Assembly: GCA_949128115.1 (NCBI GenBank)
Contig: OX421963.1
Coordinates: forward strand, 58,833,306-58,897,305
Source: Anaspis maculata
Lineage: Eukaryota > Arthropoda > Insecta > Coleoptera > Scraptiidae
DNA length: 64,000 nucleotides
Reading direction: 5' to 3'
Shown: positions 11,151-20,749 of the stretch, one piece after another
Layout: each line of letters begins with the position of its first letter
How positions within the stretch are numbered: position 1 is the first letter of the stretch
Translations under genes and position numbers: made by a program
Notes under the pieces: generated by a model
Seen by the model: the letters and a program-made list of their open reading frames with translations, nothing else
The model's database searches: none
What the model was told of the DNA's origin: nothing

Positions 11151-12700
11151 TAGTTACGAGTTGCGAGGAGGTCGTGCCACTCTAGTACATTCGAGAGCAC
11201 AAGCGGTGCTTGCTTCTGGATGTTAAATTAAATTGAAGATCTCAATGACCGAGTAGAGCGCATCTGCACAACTGGCGGAGTGCGGCGCTTCCAGAGCCCG
11301 CAGATAAAACTTTTAGAAGGACAAGATAAGGAATTGCGGAAAGCTCTGAAAACTCAAGAAGAATTACGTTTCGAAGAAAGAGAGGAATTCAAAAAAAAAA
11401 TCGGGAGACCAAGATAGCAGACGCCGAGAAGAGCTTAGCAAAATTCTGGGAAGGCAATTGCATTATACCGAGAAAAAAGATAATACAAGCTCAAATTTGA
11501 CATTCTAGATGATGTATACGACCAAATACAAAATGTGCAAAGTCAAATGCAAGTGTTACAAGAATTTATTCTTCAAAAAGTTGCAGCAAAGAAATCCGCC
11601 TATACTTTCAGCTGAAGCCATTCATGTAGCCGCTAACTCCGAGAAAATCGCGTGAAAAACACTAAGCGGACAACCTGAAAGACATGTCGCCGGCATTGCT
11701 GACCTCGAGACAGCTGCCAGCCGTATCATGGTTAAGACATTGATTAACATGGACAAGACGAAAATCCCGATCAGAGTCATGAGCCCGAACGGGAAATGCA
11801 AAAAGACGTTTCGAAAAAGGCCTCGGCTCCAAAGTTCTTGGAGAAAAAGGTAGTGAGATGTTCTCGCCTGACTGGGAACGCACTTGAGTGGCAAGGAAAA
11901 CAAACTTGCAACGCAATCCATCCAAGAAGAAGCTGTAGTCTTTGCGATGAAAGGTAATCCCACCGGAAGGATCAGGTGATCCAATATCGGCGGAACACCG
12001 AGAGTGCCGCACCAATTCGACATGCTGCGAAACGCCTAACATTAGTAAAGCAAGAAGAAGTGTCGACTGTCGAAGCTTTTGAAAAACATGTTGGGTGAAA
12101 GCGTGATAGAAGAGTCGGCGAGCCCATAGCCATTACTGGTTGTCTTGGTTACAAACAAATACGGGAGTACGCAATTTTGCGTGGACTACGGCAAACTCAA
12201 TAATGTAACGAAGAAAGACAGCTTATCCACTGGATCGGATTGACGACACTATGAGCACGCTGTCTGGATCGAGATGGTTTTTGACGCTTGGCCTGATGAA
12301 AAGTGGTTACTGGCAAGTGAGACTTCACAACGATGCTAAAGAGAAGACGGTGTTTTCTGCCGGAAGCGGCCTTTACGGTTCACTGTGATGCCGTTTAGAC
12401 TTTGTAACGCACCGACCACGTTTGAACGTTTAATAAAGTGCGTCTTGCGAGGTCTCACATGGGAAACTTGCTTAGTCTACCTCGACGACGTAATAATGGT
12501 CATCGGTGGAACATTTGAAGAACACCTGAAGAGCCTCCGGGAGCCGTGAGGTATTTCGACGTCTTCGAAATGCCCATTCTAAGCTCAATCCGAAAAAATG
12601 CGTGCTCTTGCAGAAGCAGGTCAAATTTTTAAAATACGTATTTTCGTCCAAAGGAACGCGACAAGTTCGTGCCGTCATGTGAAAATGCCTAATACGATTC
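11151..12700 (+). mobile_element. Decayed Ty3/gypsy retrotransposon copy
   Basis: A short LTR-like piece (11151-11230, gttacgagttgcgagga) also occurs inverted at 20720-20744. It is followed by a charged gag-like stretch (~11320-11600), protease-flank sequence (~11600-11800) and RT sequence to ~12690. The internal part aligns in order with the gypsy element at 28575-41151 but on the opposite strand. No right LTR is visible. Numerous stops and frame changes show it is old. Confidence 0.8.
11600..12690 (+). pseudogene. Gypsy pol remnant: protease-RT linker and reverse transcriptase
   Basis: Segments in changing frames correspond to the pol of the intact-order relative at 29060-32319. Recognisable are the EAIHVAANSEK block (~11610), a VDYGKLNN-type fingers segment (~12180), and the catalytic LVYLDDVIMV box at ~12475-12500 with the YLDD motif retained. 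Stops and small indels break the frame many times. RNase H and integrase are absent. The region also contains several kinds of minus-strand open frames, which are shadows. Confidence 0.8.
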
Positions 12701-13030
12701 CACGAACTCGCCTGCTTTGGCATGAATTTCTATTGAACGCTCGGTATAAGTGAGACAATCCGGGAGGAGGTGGTATCTAAATATGTACAGCCACCCCCGC
12801 AGACCCTACCAAGGGCCTGCATAATTTGGTACCGGGGTTTCACTGGATCAAGCCCCGGTCGAGTATGTCCATCTGCTCGGCCGGGCCCAGTGATTGAATG
12901 CCTATGCATTGAATGGAGAGGCAACAGTCCAAGGTGCGTGGTTACATCTGTGGTGGTTACAAACCGTAATCCAGTAAAGGGCTAGTCAGAAACCTTGGGC
13001 GAGTAAGCTGCGCTTTGCCAGCTTGGGTAC
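12700..13030. other. Unassigned GC-richer segment
   Basis: The stretch 12755-13010 is richer in G+C than its surroundings and contains repeated ccggg/gcccgg motifs. It may be the tail of another retroelement, but I found no motif or boundary to support a call. Confidence 0.25.
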
Positions 13031-13033
13031 TCT

Positions 13034-13634
13034 ATACAGGGTGTTCCGGTGACCTTGCATAATACTTCGGGAGGTGATTCCTCTCAAGAAAATAAGTCAA
13101 AAAGTAAGAGTAACATTTTTCCCTGAAATGCTTCCTAAGGGAGTTACAGCCCCTCAAAGGTACGAAGTTGAACAAAGTTTTTAATTATTTGCTGAAAAAC
13201 CGTCTAAGGTAAAAACTTCAAATTTGGTACAGAGAAGTTTCTCAACAGTGTAAATGCATATGCTAAGTTCTAAACAAATCTAAATAGTGGCGGCGAAATT
13301 AGAGGGGATTGGGATTATGTTGAAAATTATTCATGACACGTCCGTGTTTTTTCACTTTTACCTCAGAATGATGCATCCTACGGAAAAAATGCAAGAGGAA
13401 TAAAAGTTTTGGATTGAACGAATCTATCGAAAAAATCAAATTTGAAGCTTATACCTTTGACAATTCTCAAGCAAATAAATGAAAACTTTGTTGCATTTTG
13501 TACCTTTGAGGAGCTGTAACTCCCTCAGGGAGCACTTGAGGAAAAAATGTTACTCCTACTTTTCGACTCATTTTTTTGAGAGGAATCACCTCCCGAAGTA
13601 TTATGCAAGGTCACTGAAACACCCTGTATAGAGG
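13034..13634. mobile_element. 0.6-kb MITE-like palindrome, CAGGGTGTT ends
   Basis: Inverted arms of about 150-165 bp (13036-13200 and ~13480-13632) begin cagggtgttccggtgacctt and end with the near complement (one mismatch near the tip). Both are flanked by TA (tata before, tata after), compatible with a Tc1/mariner-type TA target. The centre (~280 bp) has no coding content. The same CAGGGTG terminal motif recurs at 34136, 41126, 60488 and 61072, so this is one of several related families in the window. Confidence 0.8.
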
Positions 13635-13639
13635 ACTCG

Positions 13640-14660
13640 CATCCACCCACGTCAGTGCATCCACCAGTTTGTCAAAGAGTCTTGCAACCTGGAGAAAACT
13701 GACAACATTGGATTCCCAAGGGGGACGCGCTGAAATGGGACGTTCGGTATACCTAATGTTGGTTCTCTAGAAAGTGTAAAAGCGAATGGCAGCGCCTTAT
13801 TTGGTATTTTTGAGTGACTCATAACATTTTCACATGTTTCCATGTGCACCCGTGGCTACTACATCTCTTCAGTGACAGTTTCAAACAACACTGAATTCTC
13901 ATTACATCGACATTTCCAAGAGACTCAAGAATTGAGTACCTATGTTGCTGGAAACAAGATTGTACAGTTGACTCAGCTGAAATAAATCTAAGACTTCCAC
14001 ATCGAAGTAAATCAGCAAGTAGTGTTATCTTTGTAAGACCACGTCTTGATTTTGCACGCCCTTCCGTGATCGGATTTACACCAGCCAGCCAGAAAGCGTG
14101 TCCTGTCGATAATGGAAAAACAACTCAAGACTACTTGTGGAGCGCGCGGTAATAGCCAGCCAGCCCTTCCATCAGTTGCCGCACTACGAAACAGTAGGTA
14201 GTTGCAGGTAATAAAACCTGGAAAATACTTTAAATTAAAACGCCCAGAATTTAATCGACGTAAGTAGTTTCCGAACAAACGCGATATAGTACGGAAAGTT
14301 CAATACATCACAAAGTTGTTTGAGGCTAGCTGAACCTCTAGGCTGCCCTCCACCTCCACCACCCTCTGGCATTGCTGAAACTCGCCAAGTACGCCGTAAA
14401 ACAACAAAGTTGTTATAAACAAGTTATATGGCCCCGATATGGTCGTTAGTAACGAGTGTAATTGCTATGTGTTGGTATATATGGTGTCTCAAGTTATTGA
14501 CGATTTCGTTCATTTCAGGGGCGAGTTAGCATTCACACATTGCAAAAGCACAAACGAAACGACTCCTTTGAATCTAATTGAGGAAAAACTGTCAATACCT
14601 ACCAACAATTTCCAATAAGAAGCGCAAGATTTTGCGTTTGATCTTCAGTGGTGTTCTCCG
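13640..14660. other. Gene-free stretch
   Basis: No domain-bearing frame was found. A purine/pyrimidine run of ccacctcc type occurs at 14345-14365. No repeat ends were recognised. Confidence 0.35.
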
Positions 14661-14849
14661 ATAGGTATACGAGGGTCGTTTGACATTATCTTTAGAATAA
14701 CACTGAAATAGCGGCACTAGCGCGGAGTTCCTATGTTTACTGGAATCTAGCAAGCTTAGATTGCCTAAATATAAATTTTCAGACATATACATCAAATAGT
14801 TCATCTTTGGGGCCCATTTGAGGTACACGACTCCTGGTATTTTGCGAAA

Positions 14850-15166
14850 ATGGAGAAAAATGAGATTCGCTCTGTAATCAAATACTATTTTTTGAAAGGC
14901 CTAAAGTCTTTACAAATGATTAAAGACTTCACAAGAACTTTAGGGGAATCTGCTTCATCGAACTCAACTATTTTAATTGGTACAAAAAATTTAACCGAGG
15001 TCGTACGAGCCCGACTGATGAATCACGATCAGGAAGGCCAAATGAGGTCACAACAGCAGAAATGGTCCAGAAAATCCATGGTATTGTGTTCGACGACCGT
15101 AAAGTGGAGGTGCGCGAGATTGCTAAAGCTGTGGGCATCTCAACTGAACGTGTATTCAACATCTGC
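14850..15166 (+). pseudogene. mariner transposase, N-terminal part
   Basis: The start MEKNEIRSVIKYYFLKGL matches the opening of irritans-subfamily mariner transposases, which bind the TIR through two helix-turn-helix motifs. The frame is right for about 45 codons (to the LGESAS block). After that the mariner sequence continues in other frames, for instance the VHDI-like and VREIAKAVGIS-like segments around 15080-15150, so small indels have destroyed it. The piece ends at the LINE insertion point (atctgc, 15161-15166). Confidence 0.85.
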
Positions 15167-17427
15167 GTACGTTGTACGTGAGTACAACTTTAGAAAGGCG
15201 AATTTTGTCGAGTTATATGACAGACTTGCCGGTCTCAACTGGCAACTGCAAGAGTTACGTGGCCTACCGGTCGAGGATGTCGTGGATAGATTTTATGAAT
15301 CCCTTGCTCGGGTGTTCGACTTGTGTGTGCCCTGTAAAAGGAAAACTTCCCGCACATATCCCCCCTGGTTCACTGGACAAATTATACGAGATATTAAGAA
15401 GAAGGAGCGGCTTAGAGTCAAATACAATAGAACCAGATGTGTTGAGATGTTCAATGAATATAGATTGTTGAGATCTCAGATTAAAGTGGACATTGCTGGA
15501 TCGTTCGCTACTTATATCAGACAGACGGAGTCCAGCATTTCTAGTGATCCTAGCAAGTTTTGGTCCTATGTGAGGTCAAAAAATGAATGTGGGAGCATAC
15601 CAACCACTATGACTTATGCTGGCAATGATATTGGGGGACCGTCAAGTATAGTTGATTCCTTTGCCGATTATTTCAGCAAGTCCTTCTCTTCTCCATCTAA
15701 TGCTTCGCTTTACCCCAGTTTCTCGAGTTTTTCACGCCGTGGTGATGTTCTCAATTTTGATATGGTCTCTGAGGATGAGGTTCTTGAGGCTATTCGTAGT
15801 CTCCCATCTAAATCTACTGCAGGACCTGACTTGATTCCTTCTTATCTTGTACGAGATTGCGCCTCAGTCCTCGCAGCGCCTCTATCGTTGATTTTCAGTA
15901 CCATGTTGAGGGAGGGAGCCTATCCGCGGAGGTGGAAGGAGACTCGAGTGTGCCCGGTTTTCAAGAAAGGTAGAAGGAATGTTGTTGAAAACTATAGACC
16001 CATTGCCATAGGATGTAATTTCAGTAAGGTGTTTGAGATCCTTATGCACCGTAAGATTTTATGTCATGTAGGTCCTATGCTGTCTGACAGGCAACATGGT
16101 TTCATACCACGACGGTCCACCGTAACTAACCTTATGGAGATCACCCAGTTCTTGTCTGAGAGGTTGGATAGGAGAGCGCAGGTGGATGTTGTCTACACCG
16201 ATTTTTCCAAGGCATTTGATAGAATAGATCATTCCATACTGATGACGAAACTGGCTTGGTACGGTCTGTCTCCTAAGTTCCTGGCTCTGATACAGTCGTT
16301 CTTGACAGGTAGGCTCCAGTATGTGCAGTGCAATGGTTCTCGTTCTCGGATGTTTGCTCAGACTTCGGGTGTGCCACAGGGAAATAAGCTTGGACCATTG
16401 TTTTTTGACATATATGTTGATGATATCAGTGACTGTGTTGAGGCTGGATTTCTGATGTACGCTGATTACCTAAAGTTGTATAGTGAAATAGGTGCTGTGG
16501 CTGACTGTGAGAGACTTCAGGCTGATTTGGACAGGGTTAGGAGATGGTGTCAGACGAATCACCTACCACTTAATCCCAGTAAATGCTCGATTGTTTCGTA
16601 TTGTAGAGCTAGAAATGAATTACAGTTTGACTACGCTATTGGTGATGTTTTGGTGCCAAGGGCGAATGATGTGCGTGACCTTGGGGTTCGCTTCGATTCC
16701 CAGCTTACTTTTGTTCCACACATTTCTGATGTGACTGCTGCTGCCTTCAGGAGTTTGGGTTTTGTCTTGAGAAATGTCAGGCCCTTTGCGAATCTTCAGA
16801 CTGCCTGTCTCCTTTACTCGACATTTGTTAGGCCTCGTCTTGAGTATGCCTCTATCATTTGGAGTCCTTTATATTCGGTGCACGTTTCCGCTATCGAGAG
16901 AGTTCAGCGTCGATTCTTGAAGTTTTTGCATTTCAGAACTTGGGGTACTTATCCTCCTAGGGGATGTCCCCAGGACATGTTGCTGGCACGGACGCAGTTC
17001 GTCTGCCTACAGTCAAGACGATGTTCGCATTCCATTGTTTTTCTTTTTAAACTTGTCAATGGTTTACTCGACTCCAAGAATTTGGTGCAGAAATTGATGT
17101 TCAGGGTTCCACGCGTAAATTCAAGATGCACCGAGACGTTTTACCTCCCTACTACTAATACTAATGTTCTTAAGGCCTCTCCCATATATCAAATGTGCTC
17201 TAATTATATGAGTGTTCAGGATCGAATTGACATATTCTCTTGTTCTGTTGGCCAGATCAGGTCTTGCTTTGACGGATCTGCTTCTGGCGGTGTTGAGTGA
17301 TCGCGGTTCTTTTCTTGTTGTCTTTTTTTTCCTGTTCTCTCTTAGCTTGATGTGCGCCTCACTCTGTTAATGGGTATCTACCTGTTGAGTGTGAATCTCA
17401 ATAATAATAATAATAATAATAATAATA
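15167..17427 (+). mobile_element. 5'-truncated LINE with (AAT)n tail inside mariner
   Basis: The LINE starts abruptly at 15167 and ends in a pure AAT microsatellite (17400-17429). The 6-bp string atctgc is present on both sides (15161-15166 and 17428-17433), a plausible short target-site duplication, and the mariner sequence resumes in register after it. The AAT/TAA-type tail and RT style suggest the I/Jockey group of LINEs; this is inference. The endonuclease N-terminus is missing. Confidence 0.85.
15168..17300 (+). CDS. LINE ORF2 fragment: endonuclease tail and reverse transcriptase
   Basis: About 700 codons remain open to the stop at 17298-17300. They include an endonuclease/linker region (FWSYVRSK), the fingers block ENYRPIAIGCNFSK, motif A FSKAFDRIDH (codon ~450 counted from 14850), motif B SGVPQGNKLGPLFF (~508) and the catalytic box at ~536. 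That box reads YADY instead of YADD, and the following hydrophobic stretch is also altered (FFDIYVDDISD), so the enzyme is probably inactive despite the open frame. The reading frame is continuous with the mariner start codon at 14850, giving an 816-codon chimeric frame that I regard as accidental. The C-terminus ends in a CSNYMSVQDRID-type block typical of such LINEs. Confidence 0.85.
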   Translation, partial: YVVREYNFRKANFVELYDRLAGLNWQLQELRGLPVEDVVDRFYESLARVFDLCVPCKRKTSRTYPPWFTGQIIRDIKKKERLRVKYNRTRCVEMFNEYRLLRSQIKVDIAGSFATYIRQTESSISSDPSKFWSYVRSKNECGSIPTTMTYAGNDIGGPSSIVDSFADYFSKSFSSPSNASLYPSFSSFSRRGDVLNFDMVSEDEVLEAIRSLPSKSTAGPDLIPSYLVRDCASVLAAPLSLIFSTMLREGAYPRRWKETRVCPVFKKGRRNVVENYRPIAIGCNFSKVFEILMHRKILCHVGPMLSDRQHGFIPRRSTVTNLMEITQFLSERLDRRAQVDVVYTDFSKAFDRIDHSILMTKLAWYGLSPKFLALIQSFLTGRLQYVQCNGSRSRMFAQTSGVPQGNKLGPLFFDIYVDDISDCVEAGFLMYADYLKLYSEIGAVADCERLQADLDRVRRWCQTNHLPLNPSKCSIVSYCRARNELQFDYAIGDVLVPRANDVRDLGVRFDSQLTFVPHISDVTAAAFRSLGFVLRNVRPFANLQTACLLYSTFVRPRLEYASIIWSPLYSVHVSAIERVQRRFLKFLHFRTWGTYPPRGCPQDMLLARTQFVCLQSRRCSHSIVFLFKLVNGLLDSKNLVQKLMFRVPRVNSRCTETFYLPTTNTNVLKASPIYQMCSNYMSVQDRIDIFSCSVGQIRSCFDGSASGGVE

Positions 17428-17433
17428 ATCTGC

Positions 17434-17761
17434 ACGAACATTTGCAAAAGAAGAAGCTATCGGTGCGATGGGTGCCGCGATTGCTGAAAATCGACCAAAA
17501 GCGCACTCGAATGGACATTCCGTTGCAATGGCTAAAATACACGAATTAAACTTCGAATTTGTTCCTCACCCATCGTATTCTCCAGATTTAGCCCCATGTG
17601 ACTTTTCCCTACTTCCAATACTGAAAACTTGGCTCAGTGGAAAGAAATTCACATCGAATTATGAAGAAATCGACGCCGAAAACGGATATTTTAAGGGTCT
17701 CGAAAAATCATACTATAGCGAAGGAATGAAAAGACTTAACATCGTTGGACCAAGTGTATAG
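17434..17761 (+). pseudogene. mariner transposase, C-terminal part with internal deletion
   Basis: After the LINE, mariner coding resumes with HEHLQKKKLSVRWVPRLL, then DQKRTRM. It then jumps to the C-terminal catalytic region HPSYSPDLAPCDFSLLP, in a different frame. The region normally holding the first two catalytic aspartates is missing, so only the third part of the DD34D triad survives. The frame ends at 17761, about 107 bp before the right TIR. Confidence 0.85.
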
Positions 17762-17870
17762 AGCTAAAATGAGACTATGTTGAGAAATAAAACTAATTTT
17801 ATTTTTTAATTTTGACCCAAAAAAATGTTTCTTCATGTCCATTCTGAAGACTTATCAAACGACCCTCGTA

Positions 17871-18740
17871 GAGGTATGAAAGAGATCAGAATCAGTAGAG
17901 CTTCGAAAACAGAAGATCTTCTTCAAATGATTCAGTACTCTATTGTAGAAGTACAGATTGAAATAGGATTCTAGTTAGGCGAAAAAAGACAAAAATTGTG
18001 CACGTAGAAAAAAACTGTTCATATTTTTTCCTTGATCTGCACCTGAAAGCAACTCGATTCGTGAACAGAGGCTTTTTAGAGTCATTTATTAGTAACTGAG
18101 TACGGCCCTGTCAAAATTTGGAAACATTTCTTGCGAGTTTTCGAAAGTTTGTCCAATGGCTTTCGGCTATGTGTCTATTATTTTTGGAGATAACTGTGTG
18201 CGGGAGGGATGAAGCATCATCTCTGTTTTACCTCCATTTGTGGTCCTTTTAGAACCGATTCGGGAGTGTGGTGTAGATAATCGCGAACAAGAATGGGTCA
18301 TTCAGTACAGCTCCACAAAAACTTCTTGTAACTCTCAAGTCATGTTCGTAATTTTAAATGATGGGGACGTTTCAATGGTACATTTATACGTCTTCAAAAA
18401 AAAGTAATAAGACATCATTTTTTCTAAGGGACTTTGTCTGTACTTTCCCCTCGATTGGATATGTCAATTTTCATTGCCCTATATAGATAATCTTCCGTCC
18501 ATATTGATGGGAGTGAATGGTGGGAGTGACAATCTTTCAGGCTCTCTCGCACAGACGACACATCACACGAGGCATTCATTGTTTTTGCAGTTGTGATGCT
18601 GGAATGGAGAACTCACCGCCGGATTGACATTGTTGGCGAGTGTGTTTACACGGCCTTGTCAATACATCAAGTATTGTTGTATATCGAATACACACGATGA
18701 CGTCCCAAAGAGAGGACTTTGAATAATGGTAGAACTGTGA
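17871..18740. other. Gene-free stretch
   Basis: No recognised repeat or gene. It contains T-rich and A-rich patches only. Confidence 0.35.
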
Positions 18741-18742
18741 GT

Positions 18743-19201
18743 TTAATGAATGTGTTCATTTATTACATGGCACATTTGAAAAGGTCTCTGCATTCGAAGC
18801 TTTCGCCCCGAACAATGCCAGATCGTATCATTGGAGCATTGTCCCCTCAATGCGAGTAAATGATTTACATATCGCCCGTTTCGAGCTGCGACGCCCCTGA
18901 TTTCCACCCATTGACGTGACCCCGTCCTGTTTTTCCGACGCTCATAGTCATAACATAATCTAATATCGCATCGGAATCGGAGTTTCTTTTCAAACAGGTG
19001 GATCAAAAGTCGGACGCATTTGCCTGTGACATCAATATAATGACCAAACGCCACGCCAAAGCTCACGCAAAACGTCTTGATCATCTTAGACTTCATTTTC
19101 GTAGGAAATCCGCTATTAACGGCACTTTGACGTTCGTTTGTGAACCAATTTTCTCGTTTTTGCTCAAGAAGCGAAAGTATTGTGAAAGTATTGCTTGCCA
19201 T
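18743..19201 (-). CDS. Unrecognised 152-codon open frame, possibly spurious
   Basis: This is one of the longest open frames outside the mobile elements. The product is basic, with a run FCVSFGVAFGHYIDVTG and several Arg/Lys-rich segments. I recognise no domain, signal peptide or membrane segment. The complementary strand is open too (18998-19246), and the right end lies just outside the 19.2-kb foldback, so it may simply be chance. No promoter or splice evidence was seen. Confidence 0.15.
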   Translation of the reverse strand: MASNTFTILSLLEQKRENWFTNERQSAVNSGFPTKMKSKMIKTFCVSFGVAFGHYIDVTGKCVRLLIHLFEKKLRFRCDIRLCYDYERRKNRTGSRQWVEIRGVAARNGRYVNHLLALRGQCSNDTIWHCSGRKLRMQRPFQMCHVINEHIH

Positions 19202-19232
19202 TTTGGCATTCCTCTAGAGTACAGAACTAAAC

Positions 19233-20486
19233 TGCTCAACATTTGAAATGTCGGTATCGAAAATTTTGCCCTTATTGAAAACGGTATAGCTTTGGATTGT
19301 TTGAACCAATTCCGATTTTGTTTTTACAGTTGTTGAGATACATCTTCCAGCAATCTATCTCGGTTGGCAAGATTTTTTGACTTATTCCAATTACATTCGT
19401 TACAGGGTGAAATGTAAACTCGAATGTAAAGCATTGCAAAATTGTGCTTAGTTCAATAGATCCCCATTTCTGTGAACAATTTTTTTTCGAATTCCAACGA
19501 TATAATCATGAAGCCTGATGTCCTATCTCGAAACGGTTTTTGAATTTTTCCAGATCAGAAATCCAACAATGATGACATGATTTTTTTTTGTAGAAGTTGC
19601 ATTTTACTTTTAGTCATTTCGATTGGCAATAAAGTCGCATTTTTGATGGTAAGAACCTGTAATTTTGCATGTTTGTTGCTTGAACTGTTAAAAACTGCTG
19701 TGCCTTCAGAAACCACTGTTTTACTTTCTCGGTTCGCGTTCTCGAATAAAAAGGAAAATATTGTGAACGCGCAAAAAATGTGTTCCCGAATTTCGAAGAA
19801 TAACTTTTTTCAAGGTCCATCTAATCGATTTATTTAGACCATTTTCAGATCAAAGTCGGTCCGTCTGCCTGTCCGTGTGTCTAACTATGTGTAATCGTCC
19901 ATGATAACTCCCAAACGGTACATCCAATTGAGCTGAAATCTGGTATGCGGCCATAGTATCGGCGTCTAATAAACTTATGTGATTTTGGTGGAAATCCGCC
20001 ATCAGAGGGCGCCGTTCTTGCATCGTATCAATATCGGAATTTTTGACGTATGGACCTCAAATTGAACATGTAGATGTTTTGTTGGTTCAGAAACACATTC
20101 CAAAATTTCAGTTTAAATATGTGTCAAAAATATAATCCCAATTTCTTATTTTTTCAAGATGTCTAAAATGCAGCTTCTGATCTGGAGAATTCAAAAACCA
20201 TTTCGAGACAAGACATCAGGCTTCATGGTTATATTGTTGGAATTTGAAAAAAAAAGTTCAGAAAAACGGGGATTTATTGAACTAAGCACAATTTTGCAAT
20301 GCTTTACACTCCACCGTGTAACGAATGTAATTGAACAAATTGGAAATTCTCACCAACGGAGTAGATTGCTGAAAGATGTATCTAAGCAACTGTGAAAACA
20401 AAATCCGAATCGAATGAGACAATTCAAAGTTACACCATTTTGAAAAAAAACAAAATTTTCGATACCGACATTTCAAATGTTGAGCA
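19233..20486. mobile_element. 1.25-kb foldback, family shared with 46.1 kb
   Basis: Arms at 19234-19570 and ~20150-20485 are inverted copies, beginning gctcaacatttgaaatgtcg and ending with the complement. The ~580-bp centre holds a gtccgtctgcctgtccgtgtg stretch. Arm blocks such as ccgattttgttttt, a cagggtg..aatgtaaa string and atcatgaagc recur, in the same order, in the foldback at 46104-47181, so both belong to one family. No transposase is encoded; short frames inside are mirror images of each other. Confidence 0.8.
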
Positions 20487-20489
20487 CTT

Positions 20490-20745
20490 TATAACTGTGC
20501 ACTCTTTATATTTTCTACAGTTTTCTTTATTCGCGGGGGCTCTAGATAAGTTCATCATCAGGTTCGCGTATGTTCCGGCACGATCTCGAACACAGTCCTT
20601 CTGCAGATGTGCCTTATTCGCGCGTTGGAGTCTCCAGATTTCTCGAACATTCCAGAAACACCGCCTCGAATATACCAGTATAACTCCGCGTTGCTCTATT
20701 GGAATGGCACGAGAGCTTCGCATCCTCGCAACTCGTAACAGTATT
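20490..20745 (-). repeat. LTR-like fragment (second LTR subfamily)
   Basis: The right end aactcgtaaca (minus strand tgttacgagttgcgaggat) matches the LTR piece at 11151. The interior segment ttattcgcg..ggctctag to cgcgcgt..ggagtctcc is shared with 23889-23906 plus 24480-24575. The left part is replaced by the foldback ending at 20486. It looks like a damaged LTR; a duplication was not found. Confidence 0.5.
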
Positions 20746-20749
20746 GTGG

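Larger units (their letters stand above)
14670..17868 (+). mobile_element. irritans-like mariner interrupted by a LINE
   Basis: The terminal inverted repeats cgagggtcgtttga (14670) and its complement (ending 17868) are each flanked by TA (14668-14669 and 17869-17870), the mariner target duplication. Mariner sequence occupies 14670-15166 and 17428-17868. The LINE between them inserted within the helix-turn-helix-to-linker part of the transposase. Removing it leaves about 0.94 kb, shorter than the usual ~1.3 kb, because the transposase centre is deleted. Confidence 0.9.

Noticed and set aside
11622..12042. Two overlapping minus-strand frames of 126-133 codons.
   Set aside because: They are antisense shadows of the decayed gypsy pol on the plus strand.
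14850..17300. A single 816-residue host protein.
   Set aside because: The frame crosses a mariner-LINE junction marked by a duplication, so it is chimeric by accident.
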